A stretch of 64,000 bases of DNA, from assembly GCF_014197535.1 (NCBI RefSeq), contig NZ_JACIFV010000017.1:62001-126000 (forward strand), given 5' to 3'. A model generated the notes under the pieces. That model was not told the DNA's origin. It worked only from the letters and a program-made list of their open reading frames with translations, and made no database searches. Every line of letters starts with the position of its first letter. Within the stretch, counting starts at the first letter, position 1. This stretch comes from Rhizobium aethiopicum. GTDB taxonomy: Bacteria; Pseudomonadota; Alphaproteobacteria; Rhizobiales; Rhizobiaceae. The translations under genes and the position numbers were made by a program. Of the stretch, positions 15,428-24,537 are shown piece after piece.

Positions 15428-15811
15428 CTATTGGACCTTCTCGGTTCCTGAGGGCGTCGTCACCTGCGTCGGTCCGCTGCCGTTTCCGCTCGGCGTTGGC
15501 GACCGGTCTGTCGCTTCGGGCGGCCGTGCAGGGCCGGAGGCCGGGTCGTTGTTGAAGGCACCGGGACCGGAGGGCTGCGTGTTGATCGGATCCGGCTTGG
15601 TCGAAGCCGTCGCCGTCGGATCATTGTTGCTGGGATTGGGCCAGATCGCAACGCTCACGCCGGCAATGATGAGAACTGCCGCGCCCGCCACAAGAACGGT
15701 CCAAATCCACCAACGCCGCTGATCGGTGGCTTTCAGCCTCGCCTCGTCCGCATAGGGGGGATCGGTCGAATAGGTCTCGGTGGTTTTCTTCTGATAGGGA
15801 TCTGCAATCAT
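15428..15811 (-). CDS. Hypothetical single-span membrane protein with disordered tail
   Basis: A 127-residue protein with one membrane helix (about residues 35-57: WWIWTVLVAGAAVLIIAGVSVAIW) after a charged cytoplasmic N-terminus. A long Pro/Thr/Asn/Ser-rich tail (NPSNNDPTATASTKPDPINTQPSGPG) is presumably periplasmic and disordered. AAGGAGAGTGCTC precedes the ATG at 15811. I do not recognise a domain. It is convergent with the VOC gene, the stops being 7 bases apart, and starts divergently from the AI-2E permease gene. Confidence 0.7.
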   Translation of the reverse strand: MIADPYQKKTTETYSTDPPYADEARLKATDQRRWWIWTVLVAGAAVLIIAGVSVAIWPNPSNNDPTATASTKPDPINTQPSGPGAFNNDPASGPARPPEATDRSPTPSGNGSGPTQVTTPSGTEKVQ

Positions 15812-16001
15812 GAGCACTCTCCTTCCGAGGTCGAACGCCAGCGACGGCGAGGTTGTTCCGACGGCAGGATCAAATCGGCGGACGAGCCGATGAAAAGGCG
15901 GACGCTTTAGCTCCCTTGTCCGCAGGCGAAATCATGTCTTTACGACGGCGCCACAGGCCGGCGGAACCGGAACCGCATCAGCGCGTTTTTGTGGCGAAGC
16001 A

Positions 16002-17192
16002 ATGGGGCTTCGGGGACCTCACCGCATGGGCATCGCCAACGGCATCCGCAAACACGCAAAGAAGATCGCCATCGGCGAACGCCAAACCAGCGCCTGGGCT
16101 AAGTCGTTGCAAGAGGCCGCGGAGGAACTGCCGTCCCCGCCGGTGCATCGGCTTGAGAAGGACGGGCTCGACATCAGCATGGCCTGGGCGATCATCGGCA
16201 TCTTCGCCATCCTCGGCCTTGCCGCCGTCTATACGATGTCGCTGATCCTCATTCCGGTGACTCTTGCCGTCGTCGTCGGCATGATCCTCGGCCTTGCCGC
16301 GGAAAATCTCAGCAAAATGGGTGTGCCGAGGCTTGCCAACGCTTTCCTTCTGTCAAGCAGCGTCGCTTTGGTCATCGTTCTGCTGGTCACTTCGCTTGCC
16401 GATCCGCTGACGACGCTTGCCAACGAAGCCCCGGCTTTCGTCGAGCGGACGATCAGCCGCATCATGCCTTACCTGGAGCGCATCGAATGGCTGCACATTA
16501 CCCCGGCGACGTTCGAAAGCGGGCCGATGTCGATCGGCGCGCTGCTCGAAAATACCGGTAGCGTCCTGCATGTGGTGACAACAAGCCTCACGCCGGCGCT
16601 GATACAGGGGCTGATCTTCTTCGCTGCGCTGCTGCTCTTCCTCGCCAGCCGGGTCAATCTGCGCAAGACGATCATCATGACCTTCCGCACCCGCACGCAA
16701 CGTCTGGCGGCAATCCGCGTCATCAATGCGGTCGAGCAGGTGCTCGGCTTCTATTTCGCCACAGCCTCGCTGATCTATGTCGGGCTTGGCGTCGTCATGA
16801 CGATCATCGCCTATGCGAGCGGGTTGTCGTCACCTGCGCTCTGGGGCTTCTTCGCCTTCCTGTCGAGCTTCATTCCCTATCTCGGCATCACGCTGATGAC
16901 GCTTTCCGTCGCCATCGCCGGCATCATCACCTATGACGGCTTCATCGTCGGCCTGGTGCCGGCGGCAGCCTTCTTCACCGTGCATCTCGTCATGGAGAAC
17001 CTGATCTTCCCGGCGGTGATGGGACGGCGACTGGAAATCAATCCCTTTATCGTCTTCCTCGCCATCCTGTTCTGGACCTGGATGTGGGGCGCCGTCGGCG
17101 CCATGCTGGCGCTGCCGCTGTCGCTGATCGTCATGACGATTATCGAGGAACTGCTGATCGAGGAAAAACCGCAGCCGCAATTGCCGAAGTGA
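16002..17192 (+). CDS. AI-2E family transporter (permease)
   Basis: A 396-residue inner-membrane protein of the AI-2E/PerM family (PF01594), which exports small molecules or acts as a sodium/proton antiporter in different species. About eight membrane helices: a pair at 60-110, one at 115-135, a pair around 205-225, and four in the second half (LIYVGLGVVMTIIAYASGLSSPALWGFFAFLSSFIPYLG; VHLVMENLIFPAVMGRRLEINPFIVFLAILFWTWMWGAVGAMLALPL). The last block with the MGRRLEINP loop is the family signature. An unusual 55-residue soluble N-terminus precedes. Start is unclear (16002 or 16026; neither has a strong site). It lies 18 bases before the FAD oxidoreductase gene and probably shares its transcript. 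Confidence 0.88.
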   Translation: MGLRGPHRMGIANGIRKHAKKIAIGERQTSAWAKSLQEAAEELPSPPVHRLEKDGLDISMAWAIIGIFAILGLAAVYTMSLILIPVTLAVVVGMILGLAAENLSKMGVPRLANAFLLSSSVALVIVLLVTSLADPLTTLANEAPAFVERTISRIMPYLERIEWLHITPATFESGPMSIGALLENTGSVLHVVTTSLTPALIQGLIFFAALLLFLASRVNLRKTIIMTFRTRTQRLAAIRVINAVEQVLGFYFATASLIYVGLGVVMTIIAYASGLSSPALWGFFAFLSSFIPYLGITLMTLSVAIAGIITYDGFIVGLVPAAAFFTVHLVMENLIFPAVMGRRLEINPFIVFLAILFWTWMWGAVGAMLALPLSLIVMTIIEELLIEEKPQPQLPK

Positions 17193-17210
17193 TCAAGCGA
17201 GGAGACATAA

Positions 17211-18503
17211 GTGGCGTCCGATCTCGATCTCGACGAATCCGATCATGACCAGATGGTCAGCGGCCGTTCGCTCTGGGGGAGGAATGCCATACGTCCGCAA
17301 TGGCGGCCGATGGCGCGGAGCTTTTCGACCGATGTCGCGGTGATCGGCGGCGGCATCACCGGCGCGCTGATCGCAGATCATCTGACGGCGCGCGGCTTTT
17401 CCGTTGTTATCATTGACCGGGAGGAGCCGGGCTTCGGCAGCACCGCGGCCAGCACCGCGATGCTGCAATGGGAAATCGACAGCACGCTCACGCAACTCGA
17501 GGCCTATTACGGCTTCGAACGAGCGGCCGGAATCTATCGCCGTAGCGCCGCTGCCGTCGCCGGTCTTTCGAAGCTGATCGCAGCAAACGGAATCGCCTGC
17601 GGCTTCCGGCCGCGCAACACGCTTTATCTCGCCTGCAACCTGGAAGGCGCCCGCGACCTCAGTCAAGAGCGCCAGCTTCGCCGGCGGGCGGGGCTGCCCG
17701 GCGTCTATCTCGAACATCCCGATCTCTTCACGCAATTCGAGATCGATCGGGATGGGGCGATCTATTCGCCGGGTTCGGCGGAAGCCGATCCGCTGCTGCT
17801 CACCTGGGCGCTGATCGCGATGGCCGTCCGGCGCGGGGCGCAACTCGTCAGCGCTTCCGTGACCGCGCTGCACAGCGAAGGCGATCGCGTCACGGCGGAG
17901 ACGGAGGGCGCCTATGTCATCGAGGCGCGGCATGTCGTGCTGGCGACCGGCTATTCGATGCCGGGCTTCGATATGCCGAAGCTGCACCGCACAAGTTCGA
18001 GCTGGGCCTTCGCCACCGTGCCACAGGATCCCGCCACTTTCTGGCGCGACAGGGCTTTGCTCTGGGAGGACAGCCATCCCTACCTCTACATGCGCACGAC
18101 TGCGGACAATCGCATCGTCGCCGGCGGCGAGGACGACGGTACCACCAATGCCGCGGCGCGGGATCGAAAGCTGCCGGCCAAGATCGGCGCTGTCCGGGAG
18201 AAGATGAAGCGGTTATGGCCGAGAGCGGATACCCGCATCGCCCATGCCTGGGGCGGAACCTTCGGCGAAACGGCCGATGGCCTGCCGCTGATCGGCCCGA
18301 CGCCCGGGATGCCGCATGTCTTCGCCGCCCACGGCTATGGCGGCAACGGCATCACCTTCTCCTATCTCGCCGCCCAGATGATCGGGGCGATGATTGCCGG
18401 GATCTACCGCGACTGGTTCGAGGACTTTGCGCTCGATCGGGAAGGACCAGGGATACGGCGGTTTGGAGACGATAGGTTGGGAGCTGGGGATGCGTTGCGG
18501 TAG
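17211..18503 (+). CDS. FAD-dependent oxidoreductase of the DAO family
   Basis: A 430-residue flavoenzyme of the D-amino-acid-oxidase/glycine-oxidase fold. The FAD-binding VIGGGITGALIADHLTARG lies at about 44-62, followed by STAMLQWEIDSTL; the C-terminal HAWGGTFGETADGLPLIGPTPG and AHGYGGNGITFS complete the FAD site. The substrate is an amine or amino acid in related enzymes but cannot be fixed here. Start is GTG at 17211, six bases after GAGGAG. It probably shares an operon with the AI-2E permease, the stop and start being 18 bases apart, so the pair could oxidise and export, or take up, a common compound. Confidence 0.9.
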   Translation: MASDLDLDESDHDQMVSGRSLWGRNAIRPQWRPMARSFSTDVAVIGGGITGALIADHLTARGFSVVIIDREEPGFGSTAASTAMLQWEIDSTLTQLEAYYGFERAAGIYRRSAAAVAGLSKLIAANGIACGFRPRNTLYLACNLEGARDLSQERQLRRRAGLPGVYLEHPDLFTQFEIDRDGAIYSPGSAEADPLLLTWALIAMAVRRGAQLVSASVTALHSEGDRVTAETEGAYVIEARHVVLATGYSMPGFDMPKLHRTSSSWAFATVPQDPATFWRDRALLWEDSHPYLYMRTTADNRIVAGGEDDGTTNAAARDRKLPAKIGAVREKMKRLWPRADTRIAHAWGGTFGETADGLPLIGPTPGMPHVFAAHGYGGNGITFSYLAAQMIGAMIAGIYRDWFEDFALDREGPGIRRFGDDRLGAGDALR

Positions 18504-18521
18504 AGGCTTCGCTTTGGCTAT

Positions 18522-18542
18522 TGTGCCGTGCCACACGGCACA
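18522..18542. terminator. Palindrome between convergent genes, likely terminator
   Basis: TGTGCCGTG-CCA-CACGGCACA, a perfect 9-base stem lying between the stops of the oxidoreductase (+) and deacetylase (-) genes. No T run, so it may slow rather than fully stop transcription. Confidence 0.5.
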
Positions 18543-18557
18543 GCTTCAGCCGCAGCC

Positions 18558-19343
18558 CTACTCGGTCGTCTTGTCGTCGCCCACATCCTCGACATCCTTC
18601 AGACGAACGAACGCCGTGCCCTTCATCTTGAGATCGACCAGTGCCTTCGCCACTCCCTCGCCCGCCGCATGGGTGGGCTGGTTGATGTGGGAGATGACGA
18701 CATCGCCGTCCTTGGCCGAGGCGATGCGTTTTTCGGTGATCGCTGCACCGAGCAGTGAGCCGCCGTCGCCGTTTACCGAGTAGCCGGCGATGCGATAGCC
18801 CATGGTGCGGATCTCGCCGATCGCGGAAAGATCGTATTTGGCCGTGGAGCCGCGGAACCAGTGCGGCGCGGGAATGCCGGCTGCGACCATGGCGGCGGCG
18901 CCGCCTTCGACCTCCTGCTTTACCGCCTGCGGCGAGCCGGCCGAGGCAATGCCATAGACGAGCGTCGGCGTATCGACGGCCGGAATATGGTTCTCGCCGT
19001 GGTTTTCGAGCTCGAAGAGATCCGGATTCTGCAGGAAGACGGCAAGGGCTTGCGGGTTGCGCTTCAGCCAGCGGGCGGTGATGAAGATCGTTGCCGGAAT
19101 GCGCTCGCGCACCAGAGTCGAAAGGATGCGTTCGTCCGCCTGGCCCATGCAGGCGTCGAAGGTCAGCGCGATGCGGGCATGGCCCGCTATGTTGGAACGG
19201 GCGATATGCAGATGCGGTTCGACGAGCTTGATCGCCGGCGCCTTCGAGAGCGGCGCAGCCGGCGGCGCCAACGACAACTCGTCCGCCGATGCGGCTGAGA
19301 TCGCGGCCAGAAGGAACGCCGAAGCGACGAGGATGCGGTTCAT
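18558..19343 (-). CDS. Secreted polysaccharide deacetylase (CE4, NodB-like)
   Basis: A 261-residue exported protein: signal peptide 1-20 (LVASAFLLAAISAASA) and a NodB-fold CE4 domain. The first CE4 motif ALTFDACMG, with its metal-binding aspartate, is at about 62, and the second ELENHGENHIPA near 113 provides the His-x3-His zinc site. Then WFRGSTAKYD and a DGDVVISHINQP end. The family removes N- or O-acetyl groups from peptidoglycan, chitin-like or exopolysaccharide chains. In place of the usual TFDDG the motif is TFDAC, a variant seen in several rhizobial deacetylases. Single-gene unit. Confidence 0.9.
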   Translation of the reverse strand: MNRILVASAFLLAAISAASADELSLAPPAAPLSKAPAIKLVEPHLHIARSNIAGHARIALTFDACMGQADERILSTLVRERIPATIFITARWLKRNPQALAVFLQNPDLFELENHGENHIPAVDTPTLVYGIASAGSPQAVKQEVEGGAAAMVAAGIPAPHWFRGSTAKYDLSAIGEIRTMGYRIAGYSVNGDGGSLLGAAITEKRIASAKDGDVVISHINQPTHAAGEGVAKALVDLKMKGTAFVRLKDVEDVGDDKTTE

Positions 19344-19444
19344 ATCAGGGCTTCTGAGGTTCGGTCCGGCGATTCTAGCGGGTACTTTTGCATGGCGCCA
19401 TGTGGCCGGATGTCACCGCAGCCGCCCGGACACATGCAACAGCA

Positions 19445-19834
19445 TCAATCGTAGAGATAATATTTGTCCCACTTCTCGCGCGGCACCTTCTCGCCGATCT
19501 GATAGTCGAGTTCGCGCACGTTGATATGTTGTGGGCCGGTGATGCAATTGTAGGAGAGATGATACCAGTCGCCCTTGCTGCGGAAGACCGCGCCCGGCGC
19601 CTGCAGCGAATTGTCGCCGGCGATCGGATCCTTGAACGTATAGGCGATGACCTTGTCGGGCTTGAAGCCGGTACTGTCCTTATTGATGCGACTCATCGCT
19701 TCCGTGTCGCAGCTCTGTTCCAGGCGGGTCGAAGGATCGAGTTTTTCCAGCTGCTTCTTGATGGCCGGGTCGACGGCAAAAGCGGGGGCAGCCAAGCCGG
19801 CCAGGGATACAAACAGGAGCAGACGTTTCGGCAT
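19445..19834 (-). CDS. Secreted DUF930 protein
   Basis: A 129-residue protein with a signal peptide (MPKRLLLFVSLAGLAAPAFA) and a DUF930-type domain: LEKLDPSTRLEQSCDTEAMSRI, then VIAYTFKDP, GAVFRSKGDWYHLSYNC and the end QIGEKVPREKWDKYYLYD. Two cysteines (about 42 and 95) could form a disulfide in the periplasm. Function of the family is unknown; it is almost restricted to Rhizobiales. It lies 101 bases upstream of the deacetylase gene on the same strand. Confidence 0.85.
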   Translation of the reverse strand: MPKRLLLFVSLAGLAAPAFAVDPAIKKQLEKLDPSTRLEQSCDTEAMSRINKDSTGFKPDKVIAYTFKDPIAGDNSLQAPGAVFRSKGDWYHLSYNCITGPQHINVRELDYQIGEKVPREKWDKYYLYD

Positions 19835-20076
19835 TGCGAAGGAAATCCCTTACTGTTGTACAGTCTTCATCCTGCCACCGGCGGCTTGCCGGGGGCTGGG
19901 CACGTGCAAAATTCGCTCTGTGATAGCGGACCTCCTTAAATATTGTGGTGACATCAAGGCAGGGCGGGCGGTGCCGTCTCCTCGACTGTGGACGGTCGCC
20001 TGCACCCTTGGCGCTTGATCCGGCGGCGGCGCGCCTCTATCTCTTGCCAACCCGACATTCCACCGGAGCCAATTCC

Positions 20077-22185
20077 TTGTCCGTTTTCAAGAGCCTGCCG
20101 ACACCGCCCGCCGCACCGAAAAAGCCCCTCTCCGATACGCGCCACGGCATTACCCGCACGGACGACTATGCCTGGCTGCGCGCCGACAACTGGCAGGCGA
20201 TGTTCAAGGATCCGTCGATCCTCGACCCCGAGATCCGCCGGCATCTCGAAGCCGAAAACGCCTATATGAACGCGGCGATGGAAGACACCAAGCCGCTGCA
20301 GAAGGCGCTGTTTTCGGAGATGCGCGGCCGCATCAAGGAAGACGACAGCTCGGTACCGATGAAAGATGGCGCCTATGCCTACGGCACTTTCTTTGTGACC
20401 GGAGGCGAACAGCCGCGCTATTTCCGCATTCCCCGGGACGGCGACGTCGCCGACGAGGCGATCCGCACCGTGCTGCTCGACGGCGACAAGGAGGCATCAG
20501 GCAAAGCGTATTTCCGCCTCGCCGGCCTCGACCATTCGAGCGACCACAGCCGCGGCATCTGGGGCTATGACGACAAGGGATCGGAGTTCTTCACGCTGCA
20601 GGTGCGCGATCTCGCGACCGGTGAAGATCTTGCGGACCGGATCCAGAATACCGGCGGCGGCGGCGTCTGGGCGCCAGACGGCAAGAGCTTCTTCTATTCG
20701 GCGCTCGACGAAAACCACCGGCCCTCCAAGGTGTTCCACCACATCCTCGGCCGGCCGCAGTCGGAAGACCGGCTGGTCTATGAGGAAGCGGATGCCGGCT
20801 TCTTCATGGGCGTCGGCGGCTCGCTGCTCGACGACTTCATCTATATCGACATTCACGACCACGAGACCAGCGAATACCGGCTGCTGTCGACCAAGGATCT
20901 GACGGCCGAGCCGAAGCTGGTGGCGGCGCGCGAGGAAGGCATCGAATATTCGCTGACCGAGGGCGGCGACGTCTTCTACATCCTGACCAATGACGCCGGC
21001 GCCAAGGATTTCAAGATTATGGAAGCGCCGGTCAACAATCCGGTCAAAGAGAACTGGCGCGAAGTCGTCGCCCACAAGCCCGGCACGTTGATCATCAGCC
21101 ATATGGCCTATGCCCGTCATCTTCTGTGGCTGGAGCGTAAGGATGGACTGCCGCGGATCATGATCCGCGATCGGGCGACCGGCGAGGAACATGCGATCGC
21201 CTTTGCCGAGGAGGCCTATTCACTCGGGCTTTCGGGCGCGGCGGAATACGACACCGACGTCATCCGCTTCTCCTATTCCTCGATGACGACGCCGTCGCAG
21301 CTCTACGACTACAATATGGTGACGCGCGAGCGCACATTGCTGAAGACGCAGGAGGTTCCCTCCGGCCACAATCCCGACGACTACGTCACCCGCCGCGTCT
21401 TCGCCCCGGCATGGGACGGCGAGACGGTGCCGGTCACGCTGCTCTATCGTAGGGATACACCGCTCGACGGCAGCGCGCCCTGCCTGCTTTACGGCTACGG
21501 CGCCTACGGCATCACCATTCCGGCCGGCTTCAACACCAATTGCCTGTCGCTTGCCGACCGCGGCTTCGTCTATGCCATCGCCCATATCCGCGGCGGCAAG
21601 GACAAGGGCTTTGCCTGGTACGAAGACGGAAAGATGGGCAAGAAGACGAATAGCTTCAAGGACTTCGTCGCCGCGGCGGACTATCTGAATCAACAGAAGT
21701 TCACCTCTTACGCGAAGATCATCGCCGAAGGCGGATCGGCCGGCGGCATGCTGATGGGCGCCGTCGCCAACATGGCGCCGGAGAAGTTCGCCGGCATCAT
21801 CGCCGCCGTCCCCTTCGTCGACGTGCTCAACACGATGCTTGATGACACGCTGCCGCTGACCCCACCGGAATGGCCGGAATGGGGCAATCCGATCGACAGC
21901 CGCGAAGAATACGAGCAGATCGCAGCCTATTCGCCCTATGACAATGTCGAGGCAAAGGCCTACCCGCCGATCCTGGCGCTCGGCGGCCTGACCGATCCGC
22001 GCGTCACCTATTGGGAGCCGGCCAAGTGGGTGGCGAAACTGCGCGACAAGACAACCGGCGAGGCGCCGATCCTGCTCAAGACCAACATGGACGCCGGCCA
22101 TGGCGGGGCGTCGGGACGGTTCCAGCGGCTGGAAGAGATTGCGTTCGAGTATGCATTTGCGATCAAGGTGGCTGGGAAGATGTGA
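20077..22185 (+). CDS. ptrB: Oligopeptidase B (S9A prolyl-oligopeptidase family)
   Basis: A cytoplasmic serine peptidase of 702 residues that cuts short peptides after Lys or Arg. A seven-bladed propeller (about 70-400) precedes the alpha/beta hydrolase domain. The nucleophile is Ser554 in GGSAGGML; the histidine lies in DAGHGGASGR near residue 675, and the aspartate between them in GGLTDPRV. Start: I chose TTG at 20077 because GGAG lies eight bases upstream and the family N-terminus (LPTPPAAPKKP) follows at once. The longer ATG frame from 19945 adds 44 residues unlike the family. Monocistronic or with the DUF1697 gene 36 bases downstream. Confidence 0.93.
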   Translation: MSVFKSLPTPPAAPKKPLSDTRHGITRTDDYAWLRADNWQAMFKDPSILDPEIRRHLEAENAYMNAAMEDTKPLQKALFSEMRGRIKEDDSSVPMKDGAYAYGTFFVTGGEQPRYFRIPRDGDVADEAIRTVLLDGDKEASGKAYFRLAGLDHSSDHSRGIWGYDDKGSEFFTLQVRDLATGEDLADRIQNTGGGGVWAPDGKSFFYSALDENHRPSKVFHHILGRPQSEDRLVYEEADAGFFMGVGGSLLDDFIYIDIHDHETSEYRLLSTKDLTAEPKLVAAREEGIEYSLTEGGDVFYILTNDAGAKDFKIMEAPVNNPVKENWREVVAHKPGTLIISHMAYARHLLWLERKDGLPRIMIRDRATGEEHAIAFAEEAYSLGLSGAAEYDTDVIRFSYSSMTTPSQLYDYNMVTRERTLLKTQEVPSGHNPDDYVTRRVFAPAWDGETVPVTLLYRRDTPLDGSAPCLLYGYGAYGITIPAGFNTNCLSLADRGFVYAIAHIRGGKDKGFAWYEDGKMGKKTNSFKDFVAAADYLNQQKFTSYAKIIAEGGSAGGMLMGAVANMAPEKFAGIIAAVPFVDVLNTMLDDTLPLTPPEWPEWGNPIDSREEYEQIAAYSPYDNVEAKAYPPILALGGLTDPRVTYWEPAKWVAKLRDKTTGEAPILLKTNMDAGHGGASGRFQRLEEIAFEYAFAIKVAGKM

Positions 22186-22221
22186 GGTGGCGGCGACGGC
22201 ACAAGATCGAGCGAGAGAGAA

Positions 22222-22746
22222 ATGCCAGTCTACATCGCCCTCCTCCGCGCGATAAACGTCGGCGGCACCGGCTCGCTGCCGATGGCTGAACTCAAGGTGA
22301 TCTGCGAAGGCCTCGGCTTTACCGACGTGAAAACCTACTTCCAGAGCGGCAATGTGCTTTTCCGCTCTGACGAGACTGAGAAGGCGGTCGCGGAAAAACT
22401 CGACGCCGCGCTCGGACAAAAGATGGGCAAGCGGCCGGGCGTGATGGTGCGCAGCCGGAAAGAGCTCGAGGCGATTGCCGCCAACGCGCCCTTTGTCGAT
22501 GCCAAGCCGAATTTCCTGCTCGTCACCTTCCTGCCCGAAAAGGCGTCCGGCGATGCGCTCGATAAAATGGTGGCGCCCGATGGCGAGGAGGCGAAGCTCG
22601 CCGGCCGGGAGATCTACGTGTACTACCCCAACGGGTCCGGCCGCTCGAAGCTGAAGCTGCCTGCGCTTAAATCAGGCACCTCGCGCAATCTCAATACCGT
22701 GCGCAAGCTTGCGGAAATGGCCGCTGACATGGAGAACAAGATCTGA
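22222..22746 (+). CDS. DUF1697 family protein
   Basis: A 174-residue soluble protein. It opens MPVYIALLRAINVGGTGSLPM, the family's signature of a ferredoxin-like fold, followed by TYFQSGNVLFRS and the C-terminal SGRSKLKLPALKSGTSRNLNTVRKL, the most conserved part of DUF1697. Function is unknown. It follows ptrB by 36 bases on the same strand. Confidence 0.9.
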   Translation: MPVYIALLRAINVGGTGSLPMAELKVICEGLGFTDVKTYFQSGNVLFRSDETEKAVAEKLDAALGQKMGKRPGVMVRSRKELEAIAANAPFVDAKPNFLLVTFLPEKASGDALDKMVAPDGEEAKLAGREIYVYYPNGSGRSKLKLPALKSGTSRNLNTVRKLAEMAADMENKI

Positions 22747-22831
22747 GAACAAGGATTAAGAACGGCTGCGTCGCGCGGAATTTGATTCAGGCGAAGCGCC
22801 TCAAGTGCTTGTTTTCATGGCGCCGCTTTTC

Positions 22832-24277
22832 TCAAGAAGCATCTTTGGCCCGCTTGGCCTTGTAGCCGCTAATCTCCTCGCCCGCCGTCGCCGAGAAGCG
22901 CAGATTCCAGACGGTCGCGGTGATCGAGATGAGGGTGACGACAATGAAGGCAGTAGAGAAATCGTCCAGCGACGGCGTTTCGACATTGTTGAAGGCCATG
23001 GAACCGTGCAGCGCCAAGGCCCCGATGCAGATACCGAGCGACAGCATCAGCTGCTGGATCGTGGTGTAGAAGCTGGTGGCCGAGCTCATCCGCTCCTTGT
23101 CGATCTCGTCATAGGCGATGGTGTTGTAGGCGGTGAACTGGAACGACAGGAAGAAGGCGCTGAGCACCAGGACGACGAAGATCAGCGGCGTCGGCCAGTC
23201 CGGCCGAAAGGCGGCGCAGAGGGCATAACCGGCCGTGCCGAGGATGCCGTTGAGGACCAAGCTTCGGCGGAAACCGAGCCGGCTGAAGACGAACCGCGCC
23301 ATCGGCTTCATGGCGAGCGCGCCGAGCGCGGTTGATATGACGATCTGGCCGGCCGCGGCGGCGGAGAGGCCGAAGCCGATCTGGAAGAGCAGCGGCAGCA
23401 GGAAAGGCTGGGCACCCTGGGTGATGCGCGTCAGCGAACCGGCGATGACCGAGGTGCCGAAACTCGGCACCTTCATCAGCGAAAAATCCATGATCGGCGA
23501 CGGATGCCTGCGGGCATGCCTCAAATAGCCGATGCCGAAAATGAGGCCGAGGGCGATCAGGAAAATCGAGAAAGCGCCCTCGCCCTCATGGCTCGACATT
23601 TCGAAGCCGAAGAGCAGCGAGCCGAGCGAGATGCCAGAGAGGACGAAGCCGACCATATCGAAGGGGCCGGCCGCCTTGCCTTTGACCTCGTCGATATAGA
23701 TCGAGACGAAGATCACGCCGATAATGCCGATCGGCACGTTGATGTAGAAGATCCAGCGCCAGTCGAGATAGGTGACGATGAAGCCGCCGAGCGGTGGGCC
23801 GACGATCGGGCCGATCAGCGCCGGCACCAGCAGCCAGGACATGGCGCTGACCATATCCTTGCGGGCGACGCTGCGCATCAGCACCAGCCGGCCGACCGGC
23901 ATCATCATTGCGCCGCCCATGCCCTGCAGCAGCCGGGCCAGCACCAGGAAGGGCAGCGTCGGCGCGAGCGCGCAGAGGATAGAGCCGATGACGAAGACTG
24001 CTATGGCGGCACGGAAAACGGTGCGCGAGCCGAAACTGTCCGCCATCCGGCCGCTGGCCGGAATGAAGATCGCCAGGCTGAGGAGATAGGAGGTCAGTGA
24101 GATCGACATCGCCGGCGCGCTGACGGCGAAATCGCGCGCCATGGTCGGCAGCGCGGTCGCCAGCACGGTCGCATCGATATTTTCCATCAGCATCGCACTC
24201 GCGACGATCATCGCGATCACGCGGAAATTGGGCGCGGCGCGCCGCACCATCGGCGCCTGGTAAATCTGATCCGACAT
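22832..24277 (-). CDS. DHA2 family MFS efflux transporter
   Basis: A 481-residue inner-membrane proton-driven exporter, with about 14 hydrophobic segments as in EmrB/QacA-type (DHA2) pumps. The first helices carry MENIDATVLATALPTMARDF, then the loop-2 motif GRMADSFGSRTVFR; motif C GPIVGPPLGGFIV is near 150. It ends in a short basic tail. Likely exports drugs or other hydrophobic compounds; no partner HlyD gene is adjacent. No strong ribosome site is visible before 24277. Downstream it converges on the DUF1697 gene. Confidence 0.9.
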   Translation of the reverse strand: MSDQIYQAPMVRRAAPNFRVIAMIVASAMLMENIDATVLATALPTMARDFAVSAPAMSISLTSYLLSLAIFIPASGRMADSFGSRTVFRAAIAVFVIGSILCALAPTLPFLVLARLLQGMGGAMMMPVGRLVLMRSVARKDMVSAMSWLLVPALIGPIVGPPLGGFIVTYLDWRWIFYINVPIGIIGVIFVSIYIDEVKGKAAGPFDMVGFVLSGISLGSLLFGFEMSSHEGEGAFSIFLIALGLIFGIGYLRHARRHPSPIMDFSLMKVPSFGTSVIAGSLTRITQGAQPFLLPLLFQIGFGLSAAAAGQIVISTALGALAMKPMARFVFSRLGFRRSLVLNGILGTAGYALCAAFRPDWPTPLIFVVLVLSAFFLSFQFTAYNTIAYDEIDKERMSSATSFYTTIQQLMLSLGICIGALALHGSMAFNNVETPSLDDFSTAFIVVTLISITATVWNLRFSATAGEEISGYKAKRAKDAS

Positions 24278-24537
24278 CGTGCGGAATCACTCACGGTGGC
24301 GCGGCGGAGCAGAGAAAGCAGCAAGGCCGCGGGGATGACATGGCGCAGGGCCAAGGGGAGACGATCTGCTATACGCCCGAGATCATGGCGAGGCTATGTC
24401 CTTTATGGCAAAGCAGCTTTGACGAGAGGTAAAAGCGGATCACGATTCCTTGCATCGGCGCGATCTGCGTGACAGCCGATCGATCCAGCGCGCAAGGCCG
24501 GCTTGCGCCCGCGTCACCCCGGCCCTACCTATGAACA

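Noticed and set aside
21220..22419. 399-residue minus-strand frame over ptrB
   Set aside because: Antisense shadow of oligopeptidase B, whose catalytic motifs are in the plus-strand frame.
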